A DNA stretch of 64,000 bases from contig NZ_JACIBV010000001.1 of assembly GCF_014195505.1 (NCBI RefSeq), positions 2,852,001 through 2,916,000 on the forward strand. Reading direction: 5' to 3'. This document shows, piece after piece, positions 34,713 to 45,465 of this stretch. The notes under the pieces were generated by a model. That model was not told the DNA's origin, ran no database searches, and saw nothing but the letters and a program-made list of their open reading frames with translations. The position numbers and the translations under genes were made by a program. This stretch comes from Nonomuraea dietziae. Lineage in GTDB: Bacteria; Actinomycetota; Actinomycetes; Streptosporangiales; Streptosporangiaceae. Within the stretch, counting starts at the first letter, position 1, and every line of letters begins with the position of its first letter.

Positions 34713-36139
34713 CGCCTTTCGCCGCGCTCGGTGTTGAGCGCGGAGTGACGGCGACTGTAGAGGAAGTAGATGATCAGGCCGATCAGGAACCAGACGGCGA
34801 ACCGCAGCCACGTCGAGGGCGCCAGGAACGTGATCAGCCAGATCGAGAAGATCACCCCGATGGCCGGCACGACCGGCATGCCGGGCACGCGGAAGGAGCG
34901 GGGCAGGTCCGGCTGCCGGTAGCGCAGGACGATCACCGCGACACACACCACGACGAACGCCAGCAGGATCCCGATATTGGTCAGCTCCGCGGCCTCCCTG
35001 ATCGGGAGGAAGCCCGCGATGATCGCGGAGGCGACGCCGACGATCCAGGTCACCCTGGTCGGCACCCTGCGTACGGGATCCAGCTTGGCGAACCACTGCG
35101 GCAGCAGGCCGTCCCTGCTCATGGAGAACCACACCCGGGTGACGCCGAGCATGAAGGTGAACATGACGGTCAGAATGCCGATAATGGCGCCGACCGCGAT
35201 GACGCCCGCCAGCCCTGACAGGCCCACCGAGGCGAACGCCGTGGAGAAGCCGCTCTCGGGGTCGATCTCCGTGTAGTTCTGCATGCCGGTGAGCACCAGG
35301 CAGGCCAGCACGTACAGCACCATGGAGATGACCAGCGAGTAGATGATCGCTCTTGGCATGTGCTTCTGGGCGTCCCTCGACTCCTCCGCCGCCGTGCTCA
35401 TCGCGTCGTAGCCGAAGACGGCGAAGAACACGGTGGCCGCGCCAGTGATCGCCCCCGCGACCCCGAAGGGGAAGAACGGCGTGTAGTTGGCGGTGCTGAT
35501 GTGGAAGTAGCCGACCACGATCACGAGCAGCACCACGGCCACCTTGATGATGACCACGATCGTCTCGAACCTGGCCGCCGTCTTGATGCCGAGCGTGAGC
35601 AGGAACGCGATCAGCAGGCACAGCACCACCGCGAACAGGTCGACGACGCGCCCCTCACCTGTGCCCGGCGCGCCGAGCATCCAGGCGGGCAGATTGATCC
35701 CGAGCTGACCGACCAGGAAGCCGAAGTAACCGGAGATGCCGATCGCGACGACCGCGACGATGGCGGTGTACTCCAGCAGCAGGTCCCAGCCGATGAACCA
35801 GCCGACGATCTCGCCGAGTACGGCGTAGCTGTAGGTGTAGGCCGACCCCGCCTTCGGGATCATGCCCGCGAACTCGGCGTACGAGAAGGCCGCCGCGGCG
35901 CTGGCGATGCCGGCGATCAGAAAGGAGATGAGGACCGCGGGCCCGGCCGTCTGGTTGGCGACCGCTCCGGCCAGCGCGAAGATCCCGGCTCCGATGATGC
36001 CGCCGATGCCGATGGCGGTGAGCTGCCAGAGGCCCAGCGTACGAGAGAGCTCACCCTCGTGTTCCGTGGCGATCTGGCTGACCGGTTTGCGGCGAAGAAT
36101 CCCCGATCCACCGCCAAATGAGTCCTGCGTTGACATCAT
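34709..36139 (-). CDS. APC-family amino acid permease (cationic amino acid transporter type)
   Basis: 476 residues from ATG at 36139, chosen for GGAGG 8 bases upstream. Twelve transmembrane helices are apparent. The family signature IGIGGIIGAGIFALAGAVA is in helix 1, and the helix 6 substrate region reads FFAVFGYDAMSTAAEE, typical of the CAT/YfnA branch. Imports amino acids, probably arginine, lysine or branched neutral ones, by proton or exchange coupling in the plasma membrane. The convergent carbonic anhydrase gene shares its stop-codon bases. Confidence 0.92.
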   Translation of the reverse strand: MMSTQDSFGGGSGILRRKPVSQIATEHEGELSRTLGLWQLTAIGIGGIIGAGIFALAGAVANQTAGPAVLISFLIAGIASAAAAFSYAEFAGMIPKAGSAYTYSYAVLGEIVGWFIGWDLLLEYTAIVAVVAIGISGYFGFLVGQLGINLPAWMLGAPGTGEGRVVDLFAVVLCLLIAFLLTLGIKTAARFETIVVIIKVAVVLLVIVVGYFHISTANYTPFFPFGVAGAITGAATVFFAVFGYDAMSTAAEESRDAQKHMPRAIIYSLVISMVLYVLACLVLTGMQNYTEIDPESGFSTAFASVGLSGLAGVIAVGAIIGILTVMFTFMLGVTRVWFSMSRDGLLPQWFAKLDPVRRVPTRVTWIVGVASAIIAGFLPIREAAELTNIGILLAFVVVCVAVIVLRYRQPDLPRSFRVPGMPVVPAIGVIFSIWLITFLAPSTWLRFAVWFLIGLIIYFLYSRRHSALNTERGERR

Positions 36140-36376
36140 GGCGACCGCCTCCCCCCTTTCACGGTAGCCACAGGCATGGCACGAGGAGAAGGGGCAGGTC
36201 AACGGGGCGATCGGCGCGATGCCGGCTCGAATGGCAGCTCAAGGATCGCGCGAAGTCCCGGCGACACCGGCGGCACCGGGCTCGCGCCTCCGTCCGCCGC
36301 CCCGGGTGCGGGATCCGGGACATTACGAAGGCTTGGCCGTCCGGTGGCCCTCGTCCTACCCGCCCGCCCGCGCGGC

Positions 36377-36442
36377 CCGGCTCCCGGCTCCCGGCTCCCG
36401 GCTCCCGGCTCCCGGCTCCCGGCTCCCGGCTCCCGGCTCCCG
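36377..36442. repeat. Heptanucleotide tandem repeat (CTCCCGG), about nine copies
   Basis: Eight perfect CTCCCGG units run from 36381 to 36436, with partial copies on both sides. It lies between the permease start and the 3' end of the methyltransferase gene, 38 bases past that stop. Translated on either strand it gives a seven-residue repeat, which I read as an artefact. The rest of 36140-36479 shows no gene. Confidence 0.95.
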
Positions 36443-36479
36443 ATGATGCTGCCATCGGTGCGAGGTTGGCGTGTCCGTG

Positions 36480-37553
36480 TCAGAGGCTGAGTTCGTAGAC
36501 GTTGTTGAAGGGGTCGTCCACCGGCAGCCGTCTGACCTCGGCGAAGCCCGCCTCGAGCGCCATAGCCCGCAGCCGGCCCTCCGGCAGCCCGCAGGTGCCG
36601 AGCCCCGCGCCGCCGCGAGCGAGCGAGACGGGCAGGCAGTAGGCCAGACTCAGTCCGTAGAGCACCGTGCCCATCGGGCCGACGTTGTCCTGGCTGCGGT
36701 CGGCGCAGTTGATGTCGACGCACACGTAGCGACCGCTCGGCTTGAGCCCGTCGTGGATGGCCCTCAGCAGCCCTGCCGGATCCGCCGAGTCGTGCAGCAC
36801 GTCGAACGTGGTGATCACGTCGAACGGGCCAGGCAGCCCTGCGACGCCGTCGTGCATCTCGAACCGCACCCTGTCGCCCACCCCTGCCTGACGGGCGTTC
36901 TCGGTCGCGGCCTGGATCGCGGGCTCGTAGCGGTCGAGGCCCACCAGCTCACAGTGAGGGAACGCCTGCGCGAGCTTGATAAGCGCACGTCCCTGCCCGC
37001 AGCCGACGTCACAGACCCTCGCTCCCACCTCCAGCGTGGTGCGCACCTCGGGCATGAGCGGCAGCCAGACCGGGACGAGTTGGTGCTCGAACCAGGGCGC
37101 GGTGAAGCGCTCGATCGCCTCGGCCGCCTCCTGGCCGTACAGCTCCTGCCGGACGCCCTCCCCCGAGTGGAACGCCTCCAGGAGCGCGTGGAAACTCTCT
37201 CCGAATGTGGTGGAGTAGTCGAAGAAGGCGGCGCCCATGAACATGGTCCCCGACTCCTCCGCGAGCACGGGCACGTGATCGGCGGGCATGGCGTACCTGG
37301 CGCCGTTCGCGTCGAAGGTCAGGTACCCGGCGGCGGCCATGCCGTGCAGCCACTCGCGCACGTAGCGCTCCGCCAGCCCGGTGCGTTCGGCCAGCTCCAC
37401 GCTGGTGGCCGGTCCTGCGGCGGCGAGGTCCTTGAACAGGCCCAGCCGATCGCCGATGGCGGCCATGAAGATGGCGTTCGCGCCCACGTAGTCGCCGAAC
37501 ACCTTGTCCATGAACTCCTCGGTCGACGCTGTGCCGTCCGTCTGGCTTGTCAT
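36480..37553 (-). CDS. SAM-dependent class I methyltransferase with N-terminal winged helix
   Basis: 357 residues from ATG at 37553 (GGGGGAG upstream). Residues about 25-105 form a winged-helix/dimerisation domain (LAERTGLAERYVREWLHGMA). The Rossmann methyltransferase starts at about 175 with the SAM-binding motif RVCDVGCGQGRALIKLA and the acidic motif LVGLDRYEP; motif IV is FDVITTFDVLHDSADP. Members methylate small molecules; the C-terminal AYCLPVSLARGGAGLGTCG is conserved in the actinomycete branch as I recall. Single gene; substrate not determinable. Confidence 0.87.
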   Translation of the reverse strand: MTSQTDGTASTEEFMDKVFGDYVGANAIFMAAIGDRLGLFKDLAAAGPATSVELAERTGLAERYVREWLHGMAAAGYLTFDANGARYAMPADHVPVLAEESGTMFMGAAFFDYSTTFGESFHALLEAFHSGEGVRQELYGQEAAEAIERFTAPWFEHQLVPVWLPLMPEVRTTLEVGARVCDVGCGQGRALIKLAQAFPHCELVGLDRYEPAIQAATENARQAGVGDRVRFEMHDGVAGLPGPFDVITTFDVLHDSADPAGLLRAIHDGLKPSGRYVCVDINCADRSQDNVGPMGTVLYGLSLAYCLPVSLARGGAGLGTCGLPEGRLRAMALEAGFAEVRRLPVDDPFNNVYELSL

Positions 37554-38205
37554 CTCGCTCTCCCCCGATCGTGAGCGGCCCACACGGCATCCGCCTGCGG
37601 GACCCTCCGTACCTCCCCAGGTCATGGCCCCCGCATGTCTCTCGCGTACGGGAGGCAGCCATGCACGGGCATCGCCGGTCAGCCGCGCCGGCGCTGCGGC
37701 GAAGGCATGGATGACCGGCGCGGGAGGCCGGGGTCGGCGCTGAACGCGGCCATGCCCGGCTGCACCGATGCCGCCGTCAAGCACCTACGCGAGCAGGGCC
37801 GGCCGGTGACCGACCTGCGCGAGATCACTACGTGGCGGTGGACACCTCGGCGGAGACCATCGCCTACCGCCTCGCCCTTCGGGGGAGCGCCCAGACGGCC
37901 AGGCCGCGTACTGGCGAACGGCCAGGTCGCCTACGTCCGCTGCGACACCCTCGCCTGGTGGAGCTGATCGTGCAGGCGGGGCGGGTGGCGCCGGCTGACA
38001 GGCCGCTCGACCGGTCGTGTCCGTGAATTCGCAATGGCGGTTCGGTGTCGGGCCGATAAGAAACTGTCCGCGTGGGTCAGCGGTCGAGTGCGCCGCCTCA
38101 AGGGATCGTCACCCCACAGATTGGAGCAGGTACCTGGGTTTGAGGTCCCATCAGCCGCCAATTTCGTGCGGATGTTCCATACAGAAATGCGATAGGTTCC
38201 CCGGC
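37554..38205. other. Gene-poor stretch, possibly with decayed coding sequence
   Basis: About 650 bases without an intact gene. On the plus strand, DAAVKHLREQGRPVTDLRE (about 37768-37825) and AVDTSAETIAYRLALRG in the next frame (about 37832-37885) look like real protein pieces joined by a frameshift, but I cannot name the parent. From about 38000 the base composition becomes less GC-rich. Confidence 0.4.
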
Positions 38206-38916
38206 ATGGGAAAGGCGGGTCGTCGGGGAAAGCGTGCGCCTGCGGATCGTCATGTCGAATTCGCGCTGCAATCGATCGCGAAGCGGATGGGATCGTTCGG
38301 CGAGCGCTGGCGCGTCAGGGACGGACTGGTCTGGGGGCCGGGCAACAGCGCGGTCGTGATCCGCAGTCTTGACTTCGACGACGGTCCGGCTCACCTCGAC
38401 CTTGGAATCACGCTCGACGCCAAGGACGACAGCGCGCCGATCCTGTGGGACTGCACCTCCGGGATGGGCGGCACGAACGAGGCTGCGATCAAGCAGGCCG
38501 TCGAGATGTGGGCGATGACAGCGGGCGCGACGTTCATGGAGTTGACCTCGCCAAGCGGGGAGCTCGCCGATCACATCCAGAGCGCCGATCCTGAGGGCTT
38601 GACGGGCCACCATGTCATCCATGGACCGGTCGCGGCCTTCGCGATGGGCGGCGATGTCGAACCGCTCAATGAATGGTTCATGGACAATCCGATGCTGCCA
38701 CGGCTTGGTCAGGCGCTGGTCGGCTCCTTTGACGACCCCAGGATCAACGGAGTCAAGATTCTCTGTGGCGGCGACCAGGAAACTGAGATCGCTGAAGTCC
38801 GTGTCAACGGGGAGGTCCACGAGGAGGCTTCGGCGATTCTGCTGCGGTTGGGCTGGCCTCGTCTGCCGGAATTCGCTTATGCGCGAACGTACCTCCTGGT
38901 GCTGCCCGAAGATTAG
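38206..38916 (+). CDS. DUF6348-like hypothetical protein
   Basis: 236 residues from ATG at 38206. It resembles DUF6348 proteins (the pattern ILWDCTSGMGGTNEAAIKQA, WAMTAGATFMELTS and HHVIHGPVAAFAMGGD); this assignment is by recognition and only moderately sure. No signal peptide or membrane helix. Codon use is less GC-biased than in the neighbours (for example ATTCTGCTGCGG, GAATTCGCTTATGCG), suggesting acquisition. A decayed IS5-type transposase lies just downstream, supporting an accessory-region origin. Function unknown; proteins of this style are often found as immunity-like or orphan genes. Confidence 0.65.
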   Translation: MGKAGRRGKRAPADRHVEFALQSIAKRMGSFGERWRVRDGLVWGPGNSAVVIRSLDFDDGPAHLDLGITLDAKDDSAPILWDCTSGMGGTNEAAIKQAVEMWAMTAGATFMELTSPSGELADHIQSADPEGLTGHHVIHGPVAAFAMGGDVEPLNEWFMDNPMLPRLGQALVGSFDDPRINGVKILCGGDQETEIAEVRVNGEVHEEASAILLRLGWPRLPEFAYARTYLLVLPED

Positions 38917-38934
38917 GGCGGTCATGGTTGCGAC

Positions 38935-39215
38935 CGGTCCGTGGTCCTATACGCCGTCCTCCTTGCCGAATGCCCCCAGCGGCCGATGACGGACTTCGAA
39001 GGCATGCTGATGGCGCGCGCACCACAGTGGAACCCATCCACTCCCTACCGTCGGCCTCGTCGCACCACCCCCGCAGACATCCACGACCCGCTCCCACACC
39101 ACCCATCGACCAGCGGCGATGCCAGGGGTAGATGCTCTCCCGGTTGCCATAGCAGGGCTGCAGGTGGTGTTGGTTCGGACTCGGAAGAAGACTCGCTTGC
39201 TCAGCATCCGGTGAT
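38935..39215 (-). pseudogene. Degraded IS5-family transposase fragment
   Basis: Read on the minus strand with at least two frameshifts, the pieces follow the IS5/IS1647-like order: KRVFFRVRTNTT, then CYGNRESIYPWHRRWSMGGV, then VWERVVDV, then EWMGSTVVRA and, after one extra base, HQHAFEV. The usual motif is WxxIDSTxVRAHQHA, so the first catalytic Asp has become Gly. About 95 of roughly 250-280 codons remain, with no visible terminal repeats. The rest of 38917-39477 holds nothing else I can name. Confidence 0.65.
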
Positions 39216-39477
39216 CGGCGCATCGGCCACCCTGCCTTAGATTGACCGGCAGCAGCGGTGCCGGCCGTTGCCATTGGGCCTCGGTCAGATCATTTCAGGA
39301 GCTTCACAACCACCCAACCGATCCATGTCCGACCACCATTGAAGATCGACACGCCTTGGAATGGGTACCGGCAAGAAGCGTGTCATGACCCCGGGAACGG
39401 CATTATGGGCATGCGCGCAACGGCCGAAGCGTCCACCCGAAACCGAAGATCACCGATCCAGAGAGCGAGTCGTCCCC

Positions 39478-39975
39478 ATGAGCGACTTCCCCCCGACGGA
39501 CGAAGGACCCCTCAGCTTCACCTTCCCCGGCGACCACACGGACACGGTCCCTCCGCTTCACCTGCTCGCCCTGGCGGGCACCCCCGACTCCTCCTACGAG
39601 CGGATCCGCCCGCAGCTGCGCGACGCTGACACGCTGGCCTTCTGGCCGATGGTCGTGAACGGTGTCGACGTGGTCGCGGTAGGGATGAACGAGAAGGCGT
39701 TCCCGCTCGACCGTGAGAACGCCACCCGGCTCACCCACCTGCTGGGCCTCTCGGACGACGCCCCGCACCAGTTCGTGGTGTCCGTCGACTGCGACCCCGC
39801 CAACCCGGACTTCCTGAGCGTCGAGGTCGGGCTCGGCTGGGTCGAACTCCGGCTGTACCAGGATCGGGTGTACACCGGCGTCCGCGTGATCATCCCCGCC
39901 GACCGCTGCGACGAGGTGCGCGCGGCGCTGACCACGCTGACCGAGCTGCTCCCGCAGGCCCAGCACGTCGCCTGA
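39478..39975 (+). CDS. Hypothetical protein, 165 residues
   Basis: The start at ATG 39478 gives MSDFPPTDEGPLSFTFPGDH; a longer frame from 39361 crosses low-GC, non-coding-looking sequence and is less likely. The core predicts alternating strands and helices (FWPMVVNGVDVVAVGMNEKAF, HQFVVSVDCDPANPDFLSVE, LRLYQDRVYTGVRVIIPADRC) without membrane segments. I do not recognise the family. A further open frame continues after the stop in the same register. Confidence 0.6.
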   Translation: MSDFPPTDEGPLSFTFPGDHTDTVPPLHLLALAGTPDSSYERIRPQLRDADTLAFWPMVVNGVDVVAVGMNEKAFPLDRENATRLTHLLGLSDDAPHQFVVSVDCDPANPDFLSVEVGLGWVELRLYQDRVYTGVRVIIPADRCDEVRAALTTLTELLPQAQHVA

Positions 39976-40150
39976 CGGAAGCGCGATCTGGACGGCCCGG
40001 GCAACGTCCTGATCAACGGGCCCAGCATCGGGTGCGACGACTTCCTGGCGATCGGAGCGGATCGCCGCTCACCCCTCGCCTACCTCACGCTGGTCAAGGG
40101 CCATCAGCACGGTGATCACTCGTTCGCCGCGTGCGCGGTCGCGGCCGGCT
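39976..40150 (+). other. Unassigned coding-like fragment
   Basis: In the same frame as the preceding gene but after its stop, the sequence reads GNVLINGPSIGCDDFLAIGA, DRRSPLAYLTLVKGHQHGDH and onwards without stops to about 40238, with no start codon and no ribosome site. It reads like real protein but may be decayed. Confidence 0.3.
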
Positions 40151-40238
40151 TGTGGGCCCGTCCGACCTCCTGCGGCGGGTGGTCTCCCCGACGACAGGCA
40201 GGGTGGCCGCTCGGTCGACGTACTCGGACGTCGCGGTG

Positions 40239-40887
40239 AGGCCGGCTTGCCGGGAGCGTGCCGTCAGACACCCGCAACCGCGGCCCTGACGTGACGATCG
40301 ACCGCATGGCGTACGCCATCCCGCTCCTTGCGGTGGTCATCATCTGGCCACCGTGGCGCAGCGGCCGGACGACAGCGCCTGGTCCTCATCACAGCCTGGG
40401 TCGCAGGCCACTTCACGGCAGGTGTCCCCCGTAGCAGCCCTGAGCGCGTTACTCCCCGACAGGTCCACCAAGGGGCCTCCGCCTGCCCCGGCGCCAGCGC
40501 GACCGAGGGCACCGCGACCGCCAGGGCACTACCCCAGCGGCCCACGCCAGCGCACCACTCCAGAACACCACCCCAACAAGACCGCCCCAGCAGGACCGCC
40601 CCAGGGACACCGCTCCAGCGGAGCCTTCACCGCGGCACCGTCACAGGCGCCCAGGCAGAAGACACAGGCACGAGGACGCGGACACAAGGACGCCGGCAGG
40701 CACGCGGACACAGGCACGCAGACAGGCAGGAAGGGAGGCACGCGGACGCAGGCACACGGACGCAGGGGGAGCTGGGGGCTCCCCCTGGGTGGCCAGCGCG
40801 AGACGCCTGTGGCGAGGTCCGTGTCCCAGCCCGTGGGGCTTGAGGACCGTATCGCCAGACGTAGCCGACGGTGGCGAGGTGCGGGGC
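40239..40887. other. Gene-free stretch with low-complexity purine/cytosine repeats
   Basis: No supportable gene. From about 40650 to 40775 the plus strand is a degenerate array of GG/CACACAGGCAC-like motifs (for example CAGGCACGCGGACACAGGCA). Frames across it are biased toward Arg/Thr/Gly repeats on every strand and look artefactual. It lies past the 3' end of parE. Confidence 0.6.
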
Positions 40888-42942
<2,055 letters not shown>

Positions 42943-43189
42943 TCCAGCTCCTCTGGTCTAGCCATCGAACACGTGTGCGTAGCCTACCGTTCTTCCCGTC
43001 TGCGCGCGTACAAGCTTGCCATCGGGTCACGTTTGCCGTTACCAACGGGGCCTTGGACGTTACCTTCCGCCACATTCTGCTCTGGGCGTAGAGAGGCCGT
43101 GATTGGGAACGTCCAGGTCCGGTTAGATGTTGTCTCAAGTGACTGACGCCAGATCCTCGCTTCGGCGGGGGTGACCCGAAAGGCGATAC

Positions 43190-43420
43190 GTGACTGGAGC
43201 TCTCGCCCCCGTTAAGCCGCTGACGGCCCTCGACCGTTGCGACCGTTGCGGCGCCCAGGCCTACATTCGCGCGACCCTGCCAGTGGGCGGGGAGCTGCTG
43301 TTCTGCGCCCACCATGGGCGTCAGCACGTAGCCGTGTTGCGTGAGAAGGGCGCCGAAATCCTGGACGAGTCGGCTCGGCTCAGCGAACCCAAGGTAACCG
43401 CACCCAGCGACGATCGCTGA
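43190..43420 (+). CDS. DUF7455 domain protein (small zinc-ribbon-like)
   Basis: 76 residues from GTG at 43190 with AAAGG upstream. DRCDRCGAQAYIRATLPVGG followed by LLFCAHHGRQHVAVLREKG gives a CxxC...CxHH pattern likely to bind zinc. The small DUF7455 family is regularly encoded beside the principal sigma factor and parE in actinomycetes, as I recall. Function unknown. Divergent from parE with 247 bases between, which hold both promoters. Confidence 0.82.
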   Translation: MTGALAPVKPLTALDRCDRCGAQAYIRATLPVGGELLFCAHHGRQHVAVLREKGAEILDESARLSEPKVTAPSDDR

Positions 43421-43467
43421 TCTCTCAGCGTTCGACGCGATGACATAACCCCATATGGCATGACGCT

Positions 43468-43641
43468 CAGGCGGTGGTCCGGCAACCCGGGTCACCGCCT
43501 GCGTGCGTTCGAACGACCCTCCAAAGCCGCATGAAGGACCGTCAGGGCGCGGCCCAGGCGGTAATCCGGCAACCCGGACCACCCGCCCGCGCGCGTTCGA
43601 ACGACCTCCAAAGCCGCACGAAGGACGCCAAAGCGCGGCCC
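43468..43641. repeat. 87-bp direct tandem duplication
   Basis: CAGGCGGT-NN-TCCGGCAACCCGG starts units at 43468 and 43555; each continues GCGTTCGAACGACC...CCAAAGCCGCA...GGCGCGGCC or a close variant, and a third start (CAGGCG) follows at 43642. Shorter CCCGAAGGCGCGG repeats fill about 43680-43760. The whole gap 43421-43839 lacks a gene. Confidence 0.8.
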
Positions 43642-43798
43642 AGGCGAAAGACCCGCCAACGGCAACGAAACCTGAGCGCCGCCCGAAGGCAGGCCCGAAG
43701 GCGCGGCCCGAAGGCGCGGCCTGGGAGGCGCGACCCCGAAGGCGCGGCCCGGGAGGCGCCGCCCGAACCGGGCGTCCGAAGTCACCGGAAAGGCTCGG

Positions 43799-43835
43799 GC
43801 CCCGCCCGGAGAGGAATCTCCGGATCAGGCGGGGC
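43799..43835 (-). terminator. Two-part hairpin terminator after the GNAT gene
   Basis: GCCCCGCC (43799-43806) pairs with GGCGGGGC (43828-43835), and inside it CGGAGA (43807-43812) pairs with TCTCCG (43817-43822). It lies 5 bases past the minus-strand stop. Confidence 0.75.
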
Positions 43836-43839
43836 GGTC

Positions 43840-44532
43840 TCAGGACACGCGGTAGTGGTAGGCGCCGCGCGGTTCGAAGCCCTCGCCGCGATACAGGTTC
43901 CGCGCGCCCACGTTGCCCTCCGTCACCACCAGGTATGCCGAGGCGAGCCCCGCATGCCGTATCAGAGCGCGCAGGACGCTGCGGGCCAGGCCCCTGCGGC
44001 GCGCCCCTGGACGCGTCGCCATGCAGTAGATCCCCAGCGTGTCGCCCTGGGGGACGCCCCTGCCCACGGCCACCGGCGCGCCGGCCTCCTCCACCGCGGC
44101 GTACCACGCGGGCACTCCCGCGCAGATCCGCCCGCCCACCTCGGGGTCACGTCCCTCCACCCCTGCCCAGGTGTCGAGCCACGCGGGCCACGGGTGGTCC
44201 TCGATCCTGACCTCGTGCGCGGGGTGACCGCCTGGCGCCGGCGAGGCCACCATGACGAGCGTCGGGTCGGCCAGCCGGTACCCCCTGGCCTCCAGCAGGG
44301 AGTCGACCTCGGCGGGCGCGCTCGTCCCGAGCGAGAAGACGGTGGACCCGCCGCGCTCGGCATAGAACTTCTCCGCCTCGCCCACCGCCTCGGCGAGATC
44401 GGCGGGCAGCCCCGAGACCAGCACGGAGTTGGCCCGCTTGGTCACGCCGAGGGAGTGGCGCAGCGTCCACGGCTCCAGGGGCACGCGCTCGAGGGCCGGC
44501 CACGCCTCGTCAACCAGGCGGTCGAAATCCAT
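43840..44532 (-). CDS. GNAT-family N-acetyltransferase
   Basis: 230 residues from ATG at 44532 (GTG one codon upstream). The N-terminal 120 residues are a degenerate GNAT-like or regulatory half (PWTLRHSLGVTKRANSVLVS). The C-terminal half holds the active acetyl-CoA loop MATRPGARRRGLARSVLRAL and the following AYLVVTEGNVGARNLYRGEGF. The acceptor is unknown. Divergent from yaaA with an 84-base gap. Confidence 0.86.
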   Translation of the reverse strand: MDFDRLVDEAWPALERVPLEPWTLRHSLGVTKRANSVLVSGLPADLAEAVGEAEKFYAERGGSTVFSLGTSAPAEVDSLLEARGYRLADPTLVMVASPAPGGHPAHEVRIEDHPWPAWLDTWAGVEGRDPEVGGRICAGVPAWYAAVEEAGAPVAVGRGVPQGDTLGIYCMATRPGARRRGLARSVLRALIRHAGLASAYLVVTEGNVGARNLYRGEGFEPRGAYHYRVS

Positions 44533-44616
44533 CACGGCATCGTAGCGGAGGCCTTACCGGCGGCCGTCGCGAGGCCAACGTCGCACGTCAGCCGCCCAGG
44601 TGGTAAACCCGTACCC

Positions 44617-45333
44617 GTGCTGATTCTGCTCCCGCCCTCGGAGGGCAAGGCCGCGGAGGGGGACGGTCCCGCCCTCGCCGACCTGTCCTTCCCCTCTCTC
44701 GCCAGGCCACGCGCCCGCGTGGTGAACGCCCTCATCAAGGCCTCCAAGCGCCGCGACGCGCTCGACGTGCTCGGCCTGAGCAAGGGCCAGGCCGCCGAGC
44801 TCGACAGGAACCTGGCGCTCAAGACGGCGGCGACGATGCCCGCGGGCCAGCTCTACACCGGCGTCCTGTACGACAACCTGGGCCTGGCCACATTGGACGG
44901 CGAGGCCAGGGCGAGGGCGGAGGAGTCGCTGGTGATCTTCTCGGGCCTGTGGGGCGTGCTGAGGGTCGGCGACAGGGTCCCTCCGTACCGCCTGTCCATG
45001 GGGGTGAGTCTGCCGCCGATGGGCGCTCTGGCGGCCTTCTGGCGGCCTCTGGTGACCAAGGAGCTCGACCGGCTGCCGGGGCTGGCCGTGGACATGCGCT
45101 CGGCCACCTACGCGGGCGCGTGGAAGGCGGGCGCGCGCGGGGTGGCGGTGCGCGTGCTGAGGGACGGCAAGGTCGTCAGCCACATGGCCAAGGCCACGCG
45201 CGGCGAGATCGCCAGGAGCCTGCTGCTCAGCGGCGCCGACCCGGCCGGCCCCGACGAGCTGGCCAAGGTGCTCGACGATCTGGGCTACGCCGTACGGCAG
45301 GCTCCCGGCAGGATCGACGTGAGCGTCACCTGA
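44617..45333 (+). CDS. yaaA: YaaA-family peroxide stress protein
   Basis: 238 residues. The start is GTG at 44617, where the family N-terminus LILLPPSEGKAAEGDGP begins; the open frame upstream is antisense to the GNAT gene. Other family features are LYTGVLYDNLGLATLD, LVIFSGLWGVLRVGDRVPPY and YRLSMGVSL, DMRSATYAGAW and VVSHMAKATRGEIAR. YaaA (formerly DUF328) binds DNA and lowers free iron during H2O2 stress in E. coli; the actinomycete role is by homology. Followed by the sigma-factor terminator region. Confidence 0.9.
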   Translation: MLILLPPSEGKAAEGDGPALADLSFPSLARPRARVVNALIKASKRRDALDVLGLSKGQAAELDRNLALKTAATMPAGQLYTGVLYDNLGLATLDGEARARAEESLVIFSGLWGVLRVGDRVPPYRLSMGVSLPPMGALAAFWRPLVTKELDRLPGLAVDMRSATYAGAWKAGARGVAVRVLRDGKVVSHMAKATRGEIARSLLLSGADPAGPDELAKVLDDLGYAVRQAPGRIDVSVT

Positions 45334-45419
45334 GCCCGAACCGGCCACTGCCTCCACGCGCAGCGCGCGGCCTGCCTCACCACGCTGGACGCCCGGGTCA
45401 CAGCCTCTCGTGAACGAGA

Positions 45420-45453
45420 ACGGGGGTGCCGCTCCGAAGAGCGACACCCCCGT
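45420..45453. terminator. Hairpin terminator between yaaA and the principal sigma gene
   Basis: ACGGGGGTG (45420-45428) pairs with CACCCCCGT (45445-45453), then CGCTC/GAGCG (45430-45434/45439-45443) close a CGAA loop. Convergent gap, 13 bases past the sigma gene stop, so it can serve both genes. Confidence 0.85.
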
Positions 45454-45465
45454 CCGTCACGACAC

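Noticed and set aside
36159..36490. Short frames encoding a seven-residue GSRLPAP/GAGSREP repeat
   Set aside because: They merely translate the CTCCCGG array; both strands give similar repeats and neither has a ribosome site.
36970..37830. Fragment HLREQGRPVTD considered as a Tn3 transposase remnant
   Set aside because: Only a short piece near 37780 resembles the family and the flanking residues do not follow the Tn3 pattern.
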